Positions 7,986 through 15,422 of a stretch of DNA of 21,885 nt are shown here, piece by piece (the stretch's first letter is position 1; each line of letters begins with the position of its first letter). Source of the stretch: DASRQK01 sp964401685 (lineage in GTDB: Bacteria > Bacteroidota > Bacteroidia > Sphingobacteriales > Sphingobacteriaceae); the NCBI GenBank assembly GCA_964401685.1, contig CAYNZH010000030.1, positions 1-21,885 on the forward strand, given 5' to 3'. Below the pieces are notes generated by a model. The model saw only the letters and a list, made by a program, of their open reading frames with translations, was not told the origin of the DNA and did no database searches. The translations under genes were made by a program, and so were the position numbers.

Positions 7986-7998
7986 AGAATTACAGTTT

Positions 7999-9894
7999 AT
8001 GGGGAAATCGAGATTTGTATTTAGCGTTTGGGTTTGGGTGGTTTGCTTGATTGGGTCTTGTACGTCAACAAATTCCAGAAATATTCCTGTTGCTGATTTT
8101 TTTACTAGTGTGGAGAAAAGCAATTTTAAAATCTCCCCTGATGGCCGCTACGTGTCCTACTTAGAGGTTTCTGAAAACCGGCAAAGAAAGATCTTTCTTA
8201 TCGATACCCAATCTGATAATCCCACGGGCGAACTTGCCTCGGGAGATATTCACGACGTGGGAAGCTATTATTGGGTAGCGGAAGATGAACTGATTTACAC
8301 GGAGAGAATTCCAGCTGATGATAGCCTACGGATTTTTGCAATGCAGCTCGGGGTGGCGCCACGGTTATTGATGCCGGCCTCGGACCTGAAGGTCCGCTTC
8401 ATCCAGCCAGTCACTAGCGTAGACAGAAATGTTTTGATCTCACTGAATGTCCGTGATTCCAATAAGTTCGATGTTTTCCGTCTGCCTTTGGACGGCTCAC
8501 CCAGAAAGTTAGTTGCGGAAAATCCAGGCAATATCATCCGTTGGTACGCCGATCCGAAAGGCGAGCTACGCATGGCGCTTGCAAGTGACAGTATCCAGGA
8601 AACTGTGATGTATAGAAGATCTGAGAAGGAGCCGTTCAAGCCCGTTCTTGAAAATATTTTCCACACGAGCGTCGTGCCTTTGGGCTTTGTCCAACACAAG
8701 GATGACCATATCTTTGCTTTATCCAATGTAAATAGGGACAAATTGAATTTGGTGGAGCTAAATATGGAGACAGGAGCGGAGTCTGCTATGCTCTACCAAC
8801 GTGATGATGTGGACTTGTCGGCCGGCGGTTATGATTTAAAATCAGGTAGCATGCGCTACGCGTTCTACTTTGATGATAGAAGAGTACGCCATTTCTTTGA
8901 TAAGGATTATGAACGTGTGTACCAAAAGCTGATGGCGCATCTGCCGGATTACGAAATCAGAGTACTGGATGAAGACTTTACAGATAAAAAACTGATCGTT
9001 CACGCGTTTAAGGATGTAGACCCAGGTGCGTTATATTATTTTGACGGAGATTCAGACAAGTTGCTACTTCTGACAGAGATCAATCCAAAGTTGAAAAATG
9101 CGTCACTTTCGCCAATGAGTAGTATTACTTACGAGGCGAGGGATGGACAGTTGCTGCACGGTTACCTGACCTTGCCCGCTTCGGGTTCAAAGCGGGGCTT
9201 GCCTGTGATCGTATATCCGCACGGAGGGCCTAATGACCGGAATGTTTGGGGTTACAATCCCGAAGTTCAGTTCTTTGCGAGTCGGGGTTACGCCGTTTTT
9301 CAGGTCAATTACCGAGGGTCGGATGGTTATGGAAAAGCGTTCTGGACGGCAGGATTTAAAGAGTGGGGTGGACTGATTCAAGACGATATTACCGACGGAG
9401 TCCAGTGGTTGATCGACCAAAAGATTGCCGATCCCCAGAGAATAGGGATCTTCGGAATGGGTTTTGGCGGGTATTCAGCGATACACGGTGCGTGCTTCAA
9501 CTCTGGATTGTATGCAGCTGCTGCTTCCTATGGAGGATTTACCAATCTATTTACTCATCTAAAGGAAATCCCTCCCCATCTGAAGCCGTATTTGCAAAAA
9601 TATTATGAAATCATCGGCAATCCCGAGACAGAATCAGGCCTGATACGGTCCATGTCTCCCGTTTTCCATGCCGATAAGATCGAGATCCCCGTTTTTGTCG
9701 CTCAGGGCGGAAAGGACAGCCGAAGTTCAGTGCCGGAAATCAGCCAATTCATCCAAAAAATAAGAAAACGCAATATCCCTGTCACGTTGATGCTCAGGGA
9801 AGATGAAGGACGCTACTTCCGAAAAGAGGAAAATCGCATCACCTTTTATGAAGAATTAGGGAAATTTTTCGATTCGCACGTCAAAAAGCGTTAG
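7999..9894 (+). CDS. S9-family peptidase-like lipoprotein with substituted catalytic residues
   Basis: 631 residues. A lipoprotein signal peptide ends in LIGSC (lipidated Cys21). Residues about 35-370 form the beta-propeller-like N-terminal domain opening with the SPDGRYVSYLE repeat signature. An alpha/beta hydrolase domain follows, with PHGGP, YRGSDGYGKAF and GFGGYSA. Active prolyl-oligopeptidase-family (S9) members of this type have GASFGG with nucleophile Ser, and EGHGF with catalytic His. Here the first is GMGFGG (Gly488, codon GGT at 9460-9462) and the second EGRYF (Arg605, codon CGC at 9811-9813); Asp573 in GGKDSR is kept. The frame is intact, so this looks like an expressed pseudo-enzyme, not a pseudogene. 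A sensor kinase gene starts 14 bases after its stop. Loss of peptidase activity is inferred from the substitutions; peptide binding may remain. Confidence 0.88.
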   Translation: MGKSRFVFSVWVWVVCLIGSCTSTNSRNIPVADFFTSVEKSNFKISPDGRYVSYLEVSENRQRKIFLIDTQSDNPTGELASGDIHDVGSYYWVAEDELIYTERIPADDSLRIFAMQLGVAPRLLMPASDLKVRFIQPVTSVDRNVLISLNVRDSNKFDVFRLPLDGSPRKLVAENPGNIIRWYADPKGELRMALASDSIQETVMYRRSEKEPFKPVLENIFHTSVVPLGFVQHKDDHIFALSNVNRDKLNLVELNMETGAESAMLYQRDDVDLSAGGYDLKSGSMRYAFYFDDRRVRHFFDKDYERVYQKLMAHLPDYEIRVLDEDFTDKKLIVHAFKDVDPGALYYFDGDSDKLLLLTEINPKLKNASLSPMSSITYEARDGQLLHGYLTLPASGSKRGLPVIVYPHGGPNDRNVWGYNPEVQFFASRGYAVFQVNYRGSDGYGKAFWTAGFKEWGGLIQDDITDGVQWLIDQKIADPQRIGIFGMGFGGYSAIHGACFNSGLYAAAASYGGFTNLFTHLKEIPPHLKPYLQKYYEIIGNPETESGLIRSMSPVFHADKIEIPVFVAQGGKDSRSSVPEISQFIQKIRKRNIPVTLMLREDEGRYFRKEENRITFYEELGKFFDSHVKKR

Positions 9895-9908
9895 CGGGAA
9901 TCCTAGCT

Positions 9909-11582
9909 ATGATACATCAACGCCATATTTATAGGAAAAATTATTTTCTGGTATTTGCGTTTATACTTGTGCTCACTATTTCTATGGTGGTGGCAATGAT
10001 TTTGGCTTCCAACCTGGTGAACAATGATGTGGAAAACGAATTCTCCTCTCGTAAAGTTGAGGTTCTGGAGCATAATCTACATGTATTCAATGAATTCTTT
10101 CAAAACCGCATTCCCGAAGTTTCTTTTTACCAAGGTTATCTGGATTCGGCGACGGCCTCGGTATATTCGGAGAATATTCTGAGGCGGTACCCTTTCGTGA
10201 ACAAAATCATTTTTTATGACGTTATTCTCAACGATGAGCTGACTTCGCAGTACGGTTTTACCCTCAATAACCTGATCATCTATCCGGTGGGTGTGTATCA
10301 GCATGAACTGTTATCGGAAAATGACAGCCAGATGCCCCGGTTGTCGTCCCAAAAGCTAAAGCACTCCTCCCTGCTTCTGGACGATTTCAACACCATGGCC
10401 GTAAAATTTGCTTCATTTTTAGAAAGAGCAGACACGACCCGGGTGCTGTATGACGATGAGATCTTTAAAGTATTTTATTCGGTCACTCCCGGAAAAATAT
10501 CCTATATGAACATTCCCAGGCGGGAGGATTTGCGGATTTATAAGGAATTGATGACCAATCCGACCGGGAGATTCACGTCCTATGATCAGGATATGTTCAC
10601 TTATTTCATAGACCCAAACAAAATTCTACTCGAAAACACCATCCCCGAACTGTACCAGAATCTTGAAATTCAGCCCCTGGTCTTTGATATGATAGGAGCA
10701 AATCCGGATTTGCTAACGACCGAAGCACCTCTCCCAGGCGCACTCGCAGATTACAAGCTGTTCCTGAGCTCCAGCCGATCTTACCTCACCGCAGAAATTA
10801 GCCAGCGCTTATACCCGGTGTGGGGAGGTATTTTGCTTATTTATGTTTTTTTAGTTATGTTTGCTTATCTGATATATAGAAATTTATATATCAATAAACG
10901 TTTATTTAAGCTTCAGTATGATTTTATCAACAACTTGACACATGAGTTCAAAACACCGGTGAGCGTGATCAAGATTGCAGGGAATAATATTGGAAACGCG
11001 AGGGAACTTAGCGAAAAGGAAAAAACTTTATATGCCAGAATCCTTGATCAGGAAGCGGATAAGCTCAATGATTTGATGAATACACTGCTCTCGTTTACGC
11101 AGATTGAAAACAAGGCCATCAAGCAGAAAAAAGTCCAAGTCGACATGACTGAATTCTGCCAAAAAATTATTTCCGCATCAGAACTTAAATACAAAGACAT
11201 GGATTTTGAGTGGAAAGTGGATTTGAAACACACTTTTTATACGGATCCGATTTTGCTGAGTAGCGTTTTTCAGAATTTGATTGATAATGCGTATAAGTAT
11301 TCGAGCACAGGGAGTAGATACCTTCAAATCCATATTTATAAAAAGAAGCACTTTGTGTTCATGCAATTTAAGGACACCGGCATAGGGATAGCCAGAGCGG
11401 AATTGAAGCATGTATTTAAGAAATTCTATCGTGTTGAAAGCGCCTATAATCAACAGGGAAGCGCGGGACTTGGTCTGGCGTTTTGCAAAGAGATAGTCAA
11501 TTTTATGGGCGGAACAATTACTGCAGAAAGTGAATTGGGAAAAGGCACAACATTTTTAGTTTCCTTCCCTTCAGAATCCTAA
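9909..11582 (+). CDS. Membrane sensor histidine kinase
   Basis: 557 residues. A first transmembrane helix (about 12-35) and a second (about 303-324) flank a periplasmic sensor region of roughly 265 residues that I do not recognise as a named domain. The cytoplasmic part has the HisKA dimerisation box with phospho-acceptor His345 in LTHEFKTP, the N box FQNLIDNAYKYS (Asn460), G1 DTGIGI (489-494), the FKKFYRV F-box and G2 GSAGLGLAFCK (about 517-527). All catalytic motifs are intact. There is no HAMP or PAS domain between the second helix and HisKA. It follows the S9-like lipoprotein gene by 14 bases and precedes the response regulator by 24. The layout resembles Bacteroides RprX-type kinases. 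The stimulus is unknown; the upstream lipoprotein is a candidate accessory sensor (inference). Confidence 0.93.
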   Translation: MIHQRHIYRKNYFLVFAFILVLTISMVVAMILASNLVNNDVENEFSSRKVEVLEHNLHVFNEFFQNRIPEVSFYQGYLDSATASVYSENILRRYPFVNKIIFYDVILNDELTSQYGFTLNNLIIYPVGVYQHELLSENDSQMPRLSSQKLKHSSLLLDDFNTMAVKFASFLERADTTRVLYDDEIFKVFYSVTPGKISYMNIPRREDLRIYKELMTNPTGRFTSYDQDMFTYFIDPNKILLENTIPELYQNLEIQPLVFDMIGANPDLLTTEAPLPGALADYKLFLSSSRSYLTAEISQRLYPVWGGILLIYVFLVMFAYLIYRNLYINKRLFKLQYDFINNLTHEFKTPVSVIKIAGNNIGNARELSEKEKTLYARILDQEADKLNDLMNTLLSFTQIENKAIKQKKVQVDMTEFCQKIISASELKYKDMDFEWKVDLKHTFYTDPILLSSVFQNLIDNAYKYSSTGSRYLQIHIYKKKHFVFMQFKDTGIGIARAELKHVFKKFYRVESAYNQQGSAGLGLAFCKEIVNFMGGTITAESELGKGTTFLVSFPSES

Positions 11583-11606
11583 AAATAAAATTATTATATT
11601 GCGAGT

Positions 11607-12317
11607 ATGTACAAAGATATCAAAATAGCAATAGTCGAAGATGATGAAAACCTTCGATTTTTGGTTGCCCATAGACTAGAATCTGAGGGTTATCAAGTCG
11701 TGCAAACCGGTGATGGAAATGATGCAGTTTCTTTGGTAGACAATTACAAGCCGGAGATTCTCCTGTTGGACTGGATGCTGCCAGGTGTTCAAGGTCCGGA
11801 GATCTGCCAAACGCTAAGAGATAACGGATACACCGGCCTGATAATCATGCTTACAGCCAAATCCCAAGATATTGATAAAATTGACGCTTATACATTTGGG
11901 GTTTCCGATTACATTACCAAACCCTTCAATATGGACGTGTTGGTAGCGATGATTGAGAACAAAATAAAGTACTTTGTCAACAAAAACGGAAATGAATTGC
12001 TCAGTTTTGGAGACACCGAACATCATTCCAACATACACTCCTTAGTCAGAAATGGTAAAAAGATCGAGCTGACTATCCTTGAGAATAGAATTTTACTATA
12101 TTTTCTCCAAAACAAAGGACGCGTGATCAGCAGGGATGAGTTGATGCAGGTGGTGTGGGGCTATAGTTCCAATGTCAATACCCGGACGCTGGACATGCAT
12201 ATTGTGCGTTTGAGAAAGAAAATAGAAATCAATGCGGACAAGCCCTATTTTTTGCAGACTGTACGCGGAATGGGCTATAAATTTATTGACGATACCGTAG
12301 ACGAACCGGAATTATAA
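11607..12317 (+). CDS. OmpR/PhoB-family response regulator
   Basis: 236 residues: an N-terminal receiver domain with acidic pocket Glu11-Asp12-Asp13, phosphorylation site Asp55 in LLLDWMLPG, Thr83 in MLTAK and Lys105 in DYITKPF, followed by a C-terminal winged-helix DNA-binding domain with ENRILLYFLQNKGRVISRDEL, RTLDMHIVRLRKKIE and VRGMGYKF. It is the partner of the kinase encoded 24 bases upstream. Resemblance to RprY is at general architecture level only. Target genes cannot be read from the window; the 17-bp palindrome upstream of the S9-like gene could be tested as an autoregulatory site, although OmpR-type proteins more often bind direct repeats. A promoter followed by a terminator-like hairpin lies just downstream. 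Confidence 0.94.
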   Translation: MYKDIKIAIVEDDENLRFLVAHRLESEGYQVVQTGDGNDAVSLVDNYKPEILLLDWMLPGVQGPEICQTLRDNGYTGLIIMLTAKSQDIDKIDAYTFGVSDYITKPFNMDVLVAMIENKIKYFVNKNGNELLSFGDTEHHSNIHSLVRNGKKIELTILENRILLYFLQNKGRVISRDELMQVVWGYSSNVNTRTLDMHIVRLRKKIEINADKPYFLQTVRGMGYKFIDDTVDEPEL

Positions 12318-12326
12318 AAAACAAAT

Positions 12327-12358
12327 TTTGATATACTAATATTAGTTTGTTATCTTCG
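12327..12358 (+). promoter_or_regulatory. Candidate promoter upstream of greA leader
   Basis: TTTG (12327-12330), 20-base spacer, TATCTTCG (12351-12358), one mismatch from the Bacteroidota -7 consensus TAnnTTTG. Transcription would start near 12364-12367, immediately before the terminator hairpin at 12369-12410 and about 100 bases before the greA ATG. Seen in sequence; activity inferred. Confidence 0.55.
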
Positions 12359-12368
12359 TGGAAACGAG

Positions 12369-12410
12369 CAAGGCCACTTCATCCTATGATGTGGTCTTGT
12401 TGCTTTTTTT
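12369..12410 (+). terminator. Intrinsic terminator between response regulator and greA
   Basis: Nine-base-pair stem CAAGGCCAC (12369-12377) with GTGGTCTTG (12391-12399), one G-U pair, and a 13-base loop. A run of seven Ts at 12404-12410 follows. It can end the kinase/regulator transcript. Because a promoter lies directly upstream at 12327-12358, it would also terminate greA-leader transcripts after roughly 45 bases. Confidence 0.8.
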
Positions 12411-12468
12411 GTACAGTTCAGCGTGACAACAATTTCAACAAGGAATCACAATATTATTTTAAAAAATT

Positions 12469-12942
12469 ATGACAGAAGTAACGTATTATTCCAAGGAAGG
12501 TTTGGAAAGACTGAAGGAAGAACTGCAGTTTCTGAAGACCGAAGGGCGTGCGGCGATTGCAAAGGCTATTGCCGAAGCGCGCGACAAAGGAGACCTGTCT
12601 GAGAACGCAGAGTATGATGCCGCAAAGGACGCGCAAGGCATGCATGAGGCAAAGATCGCCAAACTGGAAAACACGTTGGCGAGCGCCCGATTGATCGACG
12701 AGTCTACATTGGATTCTAGCAAGGTCCTAGCTTTGTCCTTTGTGAAAATCAAAAACCTGAAAAATGGGGCAATCATGTCCTACCAGCTGGTATCTGAGAC
12801 CGAAGCGGATCTCAAGGCCGGACGTATTTCCGTCAAATCTCCCATCGCGCAGGGACTTTTAGGCAAAGAAAAAGGAGATCGGGCGACCATCGAGGTACCC
12901 GCAGGCCAGATCGAATTTGAAATCCTGGAGGTTTCCCGGTAG
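12469..12942 (+). CDS. greA: Transcription elongation factor GreA
   Basis: Rescues backtracked RNA polymerase by stimulating its intrinsic transcript cleavage. 157 residues, standard for GreA. The N-terminal coiled coil carries the tip motif GDLSENAEYDAAKD with the acidic residues Asp42 and Glu45 that hold the catalytic metal. The C-terminal FKBP-like domain contains SYQLVSETEADLKAGRIS and SPIAQGLLGKEKGD. The start at 12469 gives MTEVTYYSKEGLERLKEEL, matching the family. It has a 5' leader of about 100 bases holding an intrinsic terminator, suggesting premature termination as a control, and is followed by two terminators in tandem. Nothing unusual in the protein. Confidence 0.96.
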   Translation: MTEVTYYSKEGLERLKEELQFLKTEGRAAIAKAIAEARDKGDLSENAEYDAAKDAQGMHEAKIAKLENTLASARLIDESTLDSSKVLALSFVKIKNLKNGAIMSYQLVSETEADLKAGRISVKSPIAQGLLGKEKGDRATIEVPAGQIEFEILEVSR

Positions 12943-12979
12943 TTTTTGTCCGACCCCAGGTACGAATTGTAGACTTTTT

Positions 12980-13006
12980 CCCCAGCATTCTGGGGATTCT
13001 TTTTTT
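12980..13006 (+). terminator. Intrinsic terminator 1 after greA
   Basis: CCCCAG (12980-12985), CATT loop, CTGGGG (12990-12995): a perfect six-base-pair GC-rich stem, with a T-rich run to 13006 (seven Ts at 13000-13006). Placed 38 bases after the greA stop. Confidence 0.85.
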
Positions 13007-13007
13007 G

Positions 13008-13032
13008 AAGACCGCCTCCGAGCGGTCTTTTT
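13008..13032 (+). terminator. Intrinsic terminator 2 after greA
   Basis: AAGACCGC (13008-13015), loop CTCCGA, GCGGTCTT (13022-13029): a perfect eight-base-pair stem running into five Ts at 13028-13032. It lies directly after the first terminator, making a tandem pair. Confidence 0.85.
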
Positions 13033-13108
13033 GTTGTTTTTGGAGTGTGGCACGGTATTCTCAATATACCTAACAGAATTATTTAGTTACATCTAAAAAA
13101 GGTTTAAG

Positions 13109-13450
13109 ATGAAAAAATTGATGTCAGTAACGATTTTAGCTCTCGCGGGATTTGCGATAGTTAATGCTAAAGATGCCGGTGAAGTAAACAAAATGGAGTT
13201 TCAAGCTCCCGAGTTTGAACAAGTAGCGGTTCAAGATACCGTGAAGAGAACAATGGTCGAAGTGGCTAATTTGCCAGCGGCTATAATCACGACTCTGAGT
13301 GGCGAGGAATATGTCGATTGGAAAATTAGTACCGCTTATTTTGTAGAACCAAAAGATCAAGAAGCTTTTTATGAGATCACTTTGCATAGAGAAGGTGAAG
13401 AAGAGCTCCGCGTGGTCAAATTGGATCAAAACGGACAGGTGATTTCATAA
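13109..13450 (+). CDS. Small exported PepSY-like (DUF2874-type) protein
   Basis: 113 residues with a signal peptide (Lys-rich start, hydrophobic core about 5-16, cleavage probably after VNA at about 20). The mature part of about 90 residues includes LPAAIITTLSGEEYVDWKIS, AFYEITL and a final LDQNGQVIS. This resembles the PepSY-like repeat of DUF2874 proteins in Bacteroidota, where a helix with LPxAV...FxGW is followed by a beta sheet ending in a DxxGxV turn. Such proteins are periplasmic; their function is not established. The likely start has AAAAAAGG upstream. The gene is a single transcription unit: tandem terminators lie upstream and a strong one follows 30 bases after the stop. The family call is by eye and moderate. 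Confidence 0.75.
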   Translation: MKKLMSVTILALAGFAIVNAKDAGEVNKMEFQAPEFEQVAVQDTVKRTMVEVANLPAAIITTLSGEEYVDWKISTAYFVEPKDQEAFYEITLHREGEEELRVVKLDQNGQVIS

Positions 13451-13479
13451 ACGATTTTGTATCGTTTGTTTTAGTGTCT

Positions 13480-13515
13480 AAAAAGCGTTACCCACTCGGG
13501 TGGCGCTTTTTTTTT
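13480..13515 (+). terminator. Intrinsic terminator after PepSY-like gene
   Basis: AAAAAGCGTTACCC (13480-13493), loop ACTC, GGGTGGCGCTTTTT (13498-13511): a 14-base-pair stem allowing two G-U pairs, followed by Ts through 13515. The A-rich 5' flank would also allow function on the other strand. Confidence 0.88.
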
Positions 13516-13584
13516 GTCAATTCAATATTTTGTAATACATTAGCTTGATTTTTATTTAGATTTATTAAAAATAACAAAACAAGC

Positions 13585-14613
13585 ATGAAAAACAATTACT
13601 ACGTACTGGTATTCTTGTGTATAGCGCTTACAGCGGTAAGTTGCACGAACCAGACAGAAAAGAACGAAGTCAACGTCTATACACATAGGCATTACGAAAT
13701 TGATCAGCAATTGTTCGCGAAATTCACTGAAGAAACGGGAATCGAGGTGAACGTCATCAATGCGTCGGCAGATGAACTCATCGAAAGAATAGCTAACGAA
13801 GGCGAGCAATCCCCGGCAGATGTGCTGATAACTGTCGATGCAGGTAGACTGAATCGAGCCCATCAGCGCGGTCTTTTGCAGCCCGTCTCATCTGAAATTT
13901 TGGAGACAACGGTACCCGAGCATCTCAGAGATCCTCAGGGGCACTGGTTTGGAGTTACCTACAGAGCTAGAATCATTGCCTATGCCAAAGACCGTGTCGA
14001 TCCCACAACTATAGAACGCTACGAAGATCTTGCAGGTGAACAATGGAAAGGAAAAGTACTTGTACGTACTTCAGACAACGTGTACAACCAGTCCCTTTTG
14101 GCTTCCATGGTTATCGCAAACGGCGCTGACGCAGCCACCAATTGGGCTAAGGGAATTGTGGCCAATTTTGCGCGCGAGCCAAAAGGCAACGACCGAGATC
14201 AAATCAAGGGCATTGCAGGCGGTGAAGGAGATTTGGCCATTGTCAACACCTATTATATTGGACTCATGCTGCATAGCGAGAACTCCGAAGAGCAACAGGC
14301 TGCTCAAAATATTGGCATCATCTTTCCAAATCAAAACGATCGTGGAACTCACGTCAACGTTAGCGGTGCTGGTGTTGCCGCCCATGCTCCCAATAAGGAC
14401 AACGCAATCAGGTTGATTGAATTCCTCCTAAGTGAAGACGTTCAAGCGCAGCTTTCCTCCTTCAATTTTGAATACCCCGTCAACGCAAGTGTTCCTGCGA
14501 CAGACTTACTGCAATCCTGGGGCGACTTTAAAAAAGATCAGGTCAACCTAGCGGCACTCGGCGAGCACAATGAGGAAGCCGTCAAAATTTTCGATCAGGT
14601 CGGTTGGAAATAA
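13585..14613 (+). CDS. Fe(III) ABC transporter substrate-binding lipoprotein, FutA/FbpA-like
   Basis: Periplasmic ferric-iron-binding component of an ABC importer. 342 residues, with a lipoprotein signal ending AVSC (Cys20). The mature protein begins VNVYTHRHYEIDQQLFAKFTEETG, then ADELIERI, SPADVLITVDAGRL, GHWFGVTYRARI, NVYNQSLLASM and GDLAIVNTYYIGL, which together match FutA1/FutA2-type iron-binding proteins. The candidate iron ligands are His/Tyr in HRHY, Tyr in TYRAR and the paired Tyr of NTYY. No permease or ATPase gene is adjacent: greA-region genes lie upstream and trpA converges downstream, so it is an orphan here. Lipidation would anchor it to a membrane, less common for Gram-negative binding proteins but frequent in Bacteroidota. 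A terminator for it appears to lie inside trpA. Confidence 0.9.
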   Translation: MKNNYYVLVFLCIALTAVSCTNQTEKNEVNVYTHRHYEIDQQLFAKFTEETGIEVNVINASADELIERIANEGEQSPADVLITVDAGRLNRAHQRGLLQPVSSEILETTVPEHLRDPQGHWFGVTYRARIIAYAKDRVDPTTIERYEDLAGEQWKGKVLVRTSDNVYNQSLLASMVIANGADAATNWAKGIVANFAREPKGNDRDQIKGIAGGEGDLAIVNTYYIGLMLHSENSEEQQAAQNIGIIFPNQNDRGTHVNVSGAGVAAHAPNKDNAIRLIEFLLSEDVQAQLSSFNFEYPVNASVPATDLLQSWGDFKKDQVNLAALGEHNEEAVKIFDQVGWK

Positions 14614-14625
14614 TTTCTGTTTTTT

Positions 14626-15402
14626 TTAACCCCTGAATTTCCTAATAAGAGCAGGTATCTTCGTGAAATCCTGCTCTTTTTGGATCTCTTTCACGAATGC
14701 TGAGCCTACTATTGCTCCTGCCGCATAATTTGTCGCTAGTTCAAATTTTTCCAGATCTGATATGCCAAATCCAACCACCAGAGGATGTTGTAAGTCCAGT
14801 GCTTTCAATTGTTGAAAGTACGTCTCAGTCTGATTGGTCAATGCTAAATCTTTACCCGTCGTTGCGGCTGAAGACAGCGCATAGATAAATGCGGTCGAGA
14901 GCGAATCAATACGCCGAATTCTGCTTTCATCCGTTTGCGGCGTTACTAAAAAAATAAAGTGCAGATTATAAGCATTGAACATCTCCCTGTACTGAGTCTC
15001 AAATTCAAAAATAGGTAAGTCCGGAATGATCACCCCGTTGATCCCACATTCCTGACAACGCTTACAGAAATTTTCGACACCAAACTGCAAAATCGGATTG
15101 AAGTACCCCATTAAAAATACGGGAATCTGTACATCTTCTCGGAGATTTTTGAGTTGCTCAAATAGGAGAGACACCGTCATACCGTTTTTCAGCGCTTCCT
15201 CCGAACTATGCTGGATGACCGGCCCGTCGGCGACAGGATCCGAGTAGGGTATACCTATTTCCAGGAAATCCACCCCAGCCGTTTGTAAATGCTTAGCCAG
15301 TGGTAAGGTACTGTCCAAAGTTGGAAATCCAGCCGTATAGAAGACGGAAAGCAATCTCCTTTCTTTGTTTTCATGAAAAAATGTTCGAATATCCGTTGAC
15401 AT
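14626..15402 (-). CDS. trpA: Tryptophan synthase alpha chain
   Basis: Cleaves indole-3-glycerol phosphate to indole and glyceraldehyde-3-phosphate and passes indole to TrpB. With the ATG at 15402 the protein is 258 residues. Catalytic Glu48 (LEIGIPYSDP) and Asp59 (PVADGPVIQ) are present, with the IIPDLPI and GFGISDLEK phosphate-binding segments. Start choice: 15402 gives MSTDIRTFFHENK, matching the family; an in-frame ATG at 15423 overlaps the trpB stop as TAATG and would add seven residues, favouring coupling. Both are possible. It is the last gene of the trp cluster, and the end of its coding sequence carries a hairpin that would terminate the convergent iron-binding gene. Confidence 0.94.
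   Translation of the reverse strand: MSTDIRTFFHENKERRLLSVFYTAGFPTLDSTLPLAKHLQTAGVDFLEIGIPYSDPVADGPVIQHSSEEALKNGMTVSLLFEQLKNLREDVQIPVFLMGYFNPILQFGVENFCKRCQECGINGVIIPDLPIFEFETQYREMFNAYNLHFIFLVTPQTDESRIRRIDSLSTAFIYALSSAATTGKDLALTNQTETYFQQLKALDLQHPLVVGFGISDLEKFELATNYAAGAIVGSAFVKEIQKEQDFTKIPALIRKFRG
14647..14681 (+). terminator. Plus-strand intrinsic terminator embedded in the 3' end of trpA
   Basis: AAGAGCAGG (14647-14655) pairs perfectly with CCTGCTCTT (14670-14678); the loop is 14 bases and Ts run to 14681. It lies 34 bases after the stop of the iron-binding lipoprotein gene and entirely within codons of convergent trpA. On the minus strand no U-run follows the stem, so it appears directional. 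Confidence 0.65.
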
Positions 15403-15422
15403 TGTGTTGTTTTGTAATCCCA

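Noticed and set aside
12780..13064. Minus-strand ORFs over the end of greA and its terminators
   Set aside because: They run through two intrinsic terminator hairpins and the greA C-terminal coding region; composition is unlike the neighbouring proteins.
13552..13863. Minus-strand ORF opposite the start of the iron-binding lipoprotein gene
   Set aside because: Antisense to the signal peptide and iron-binding N-terminus of a convincing gene; no motif seen.
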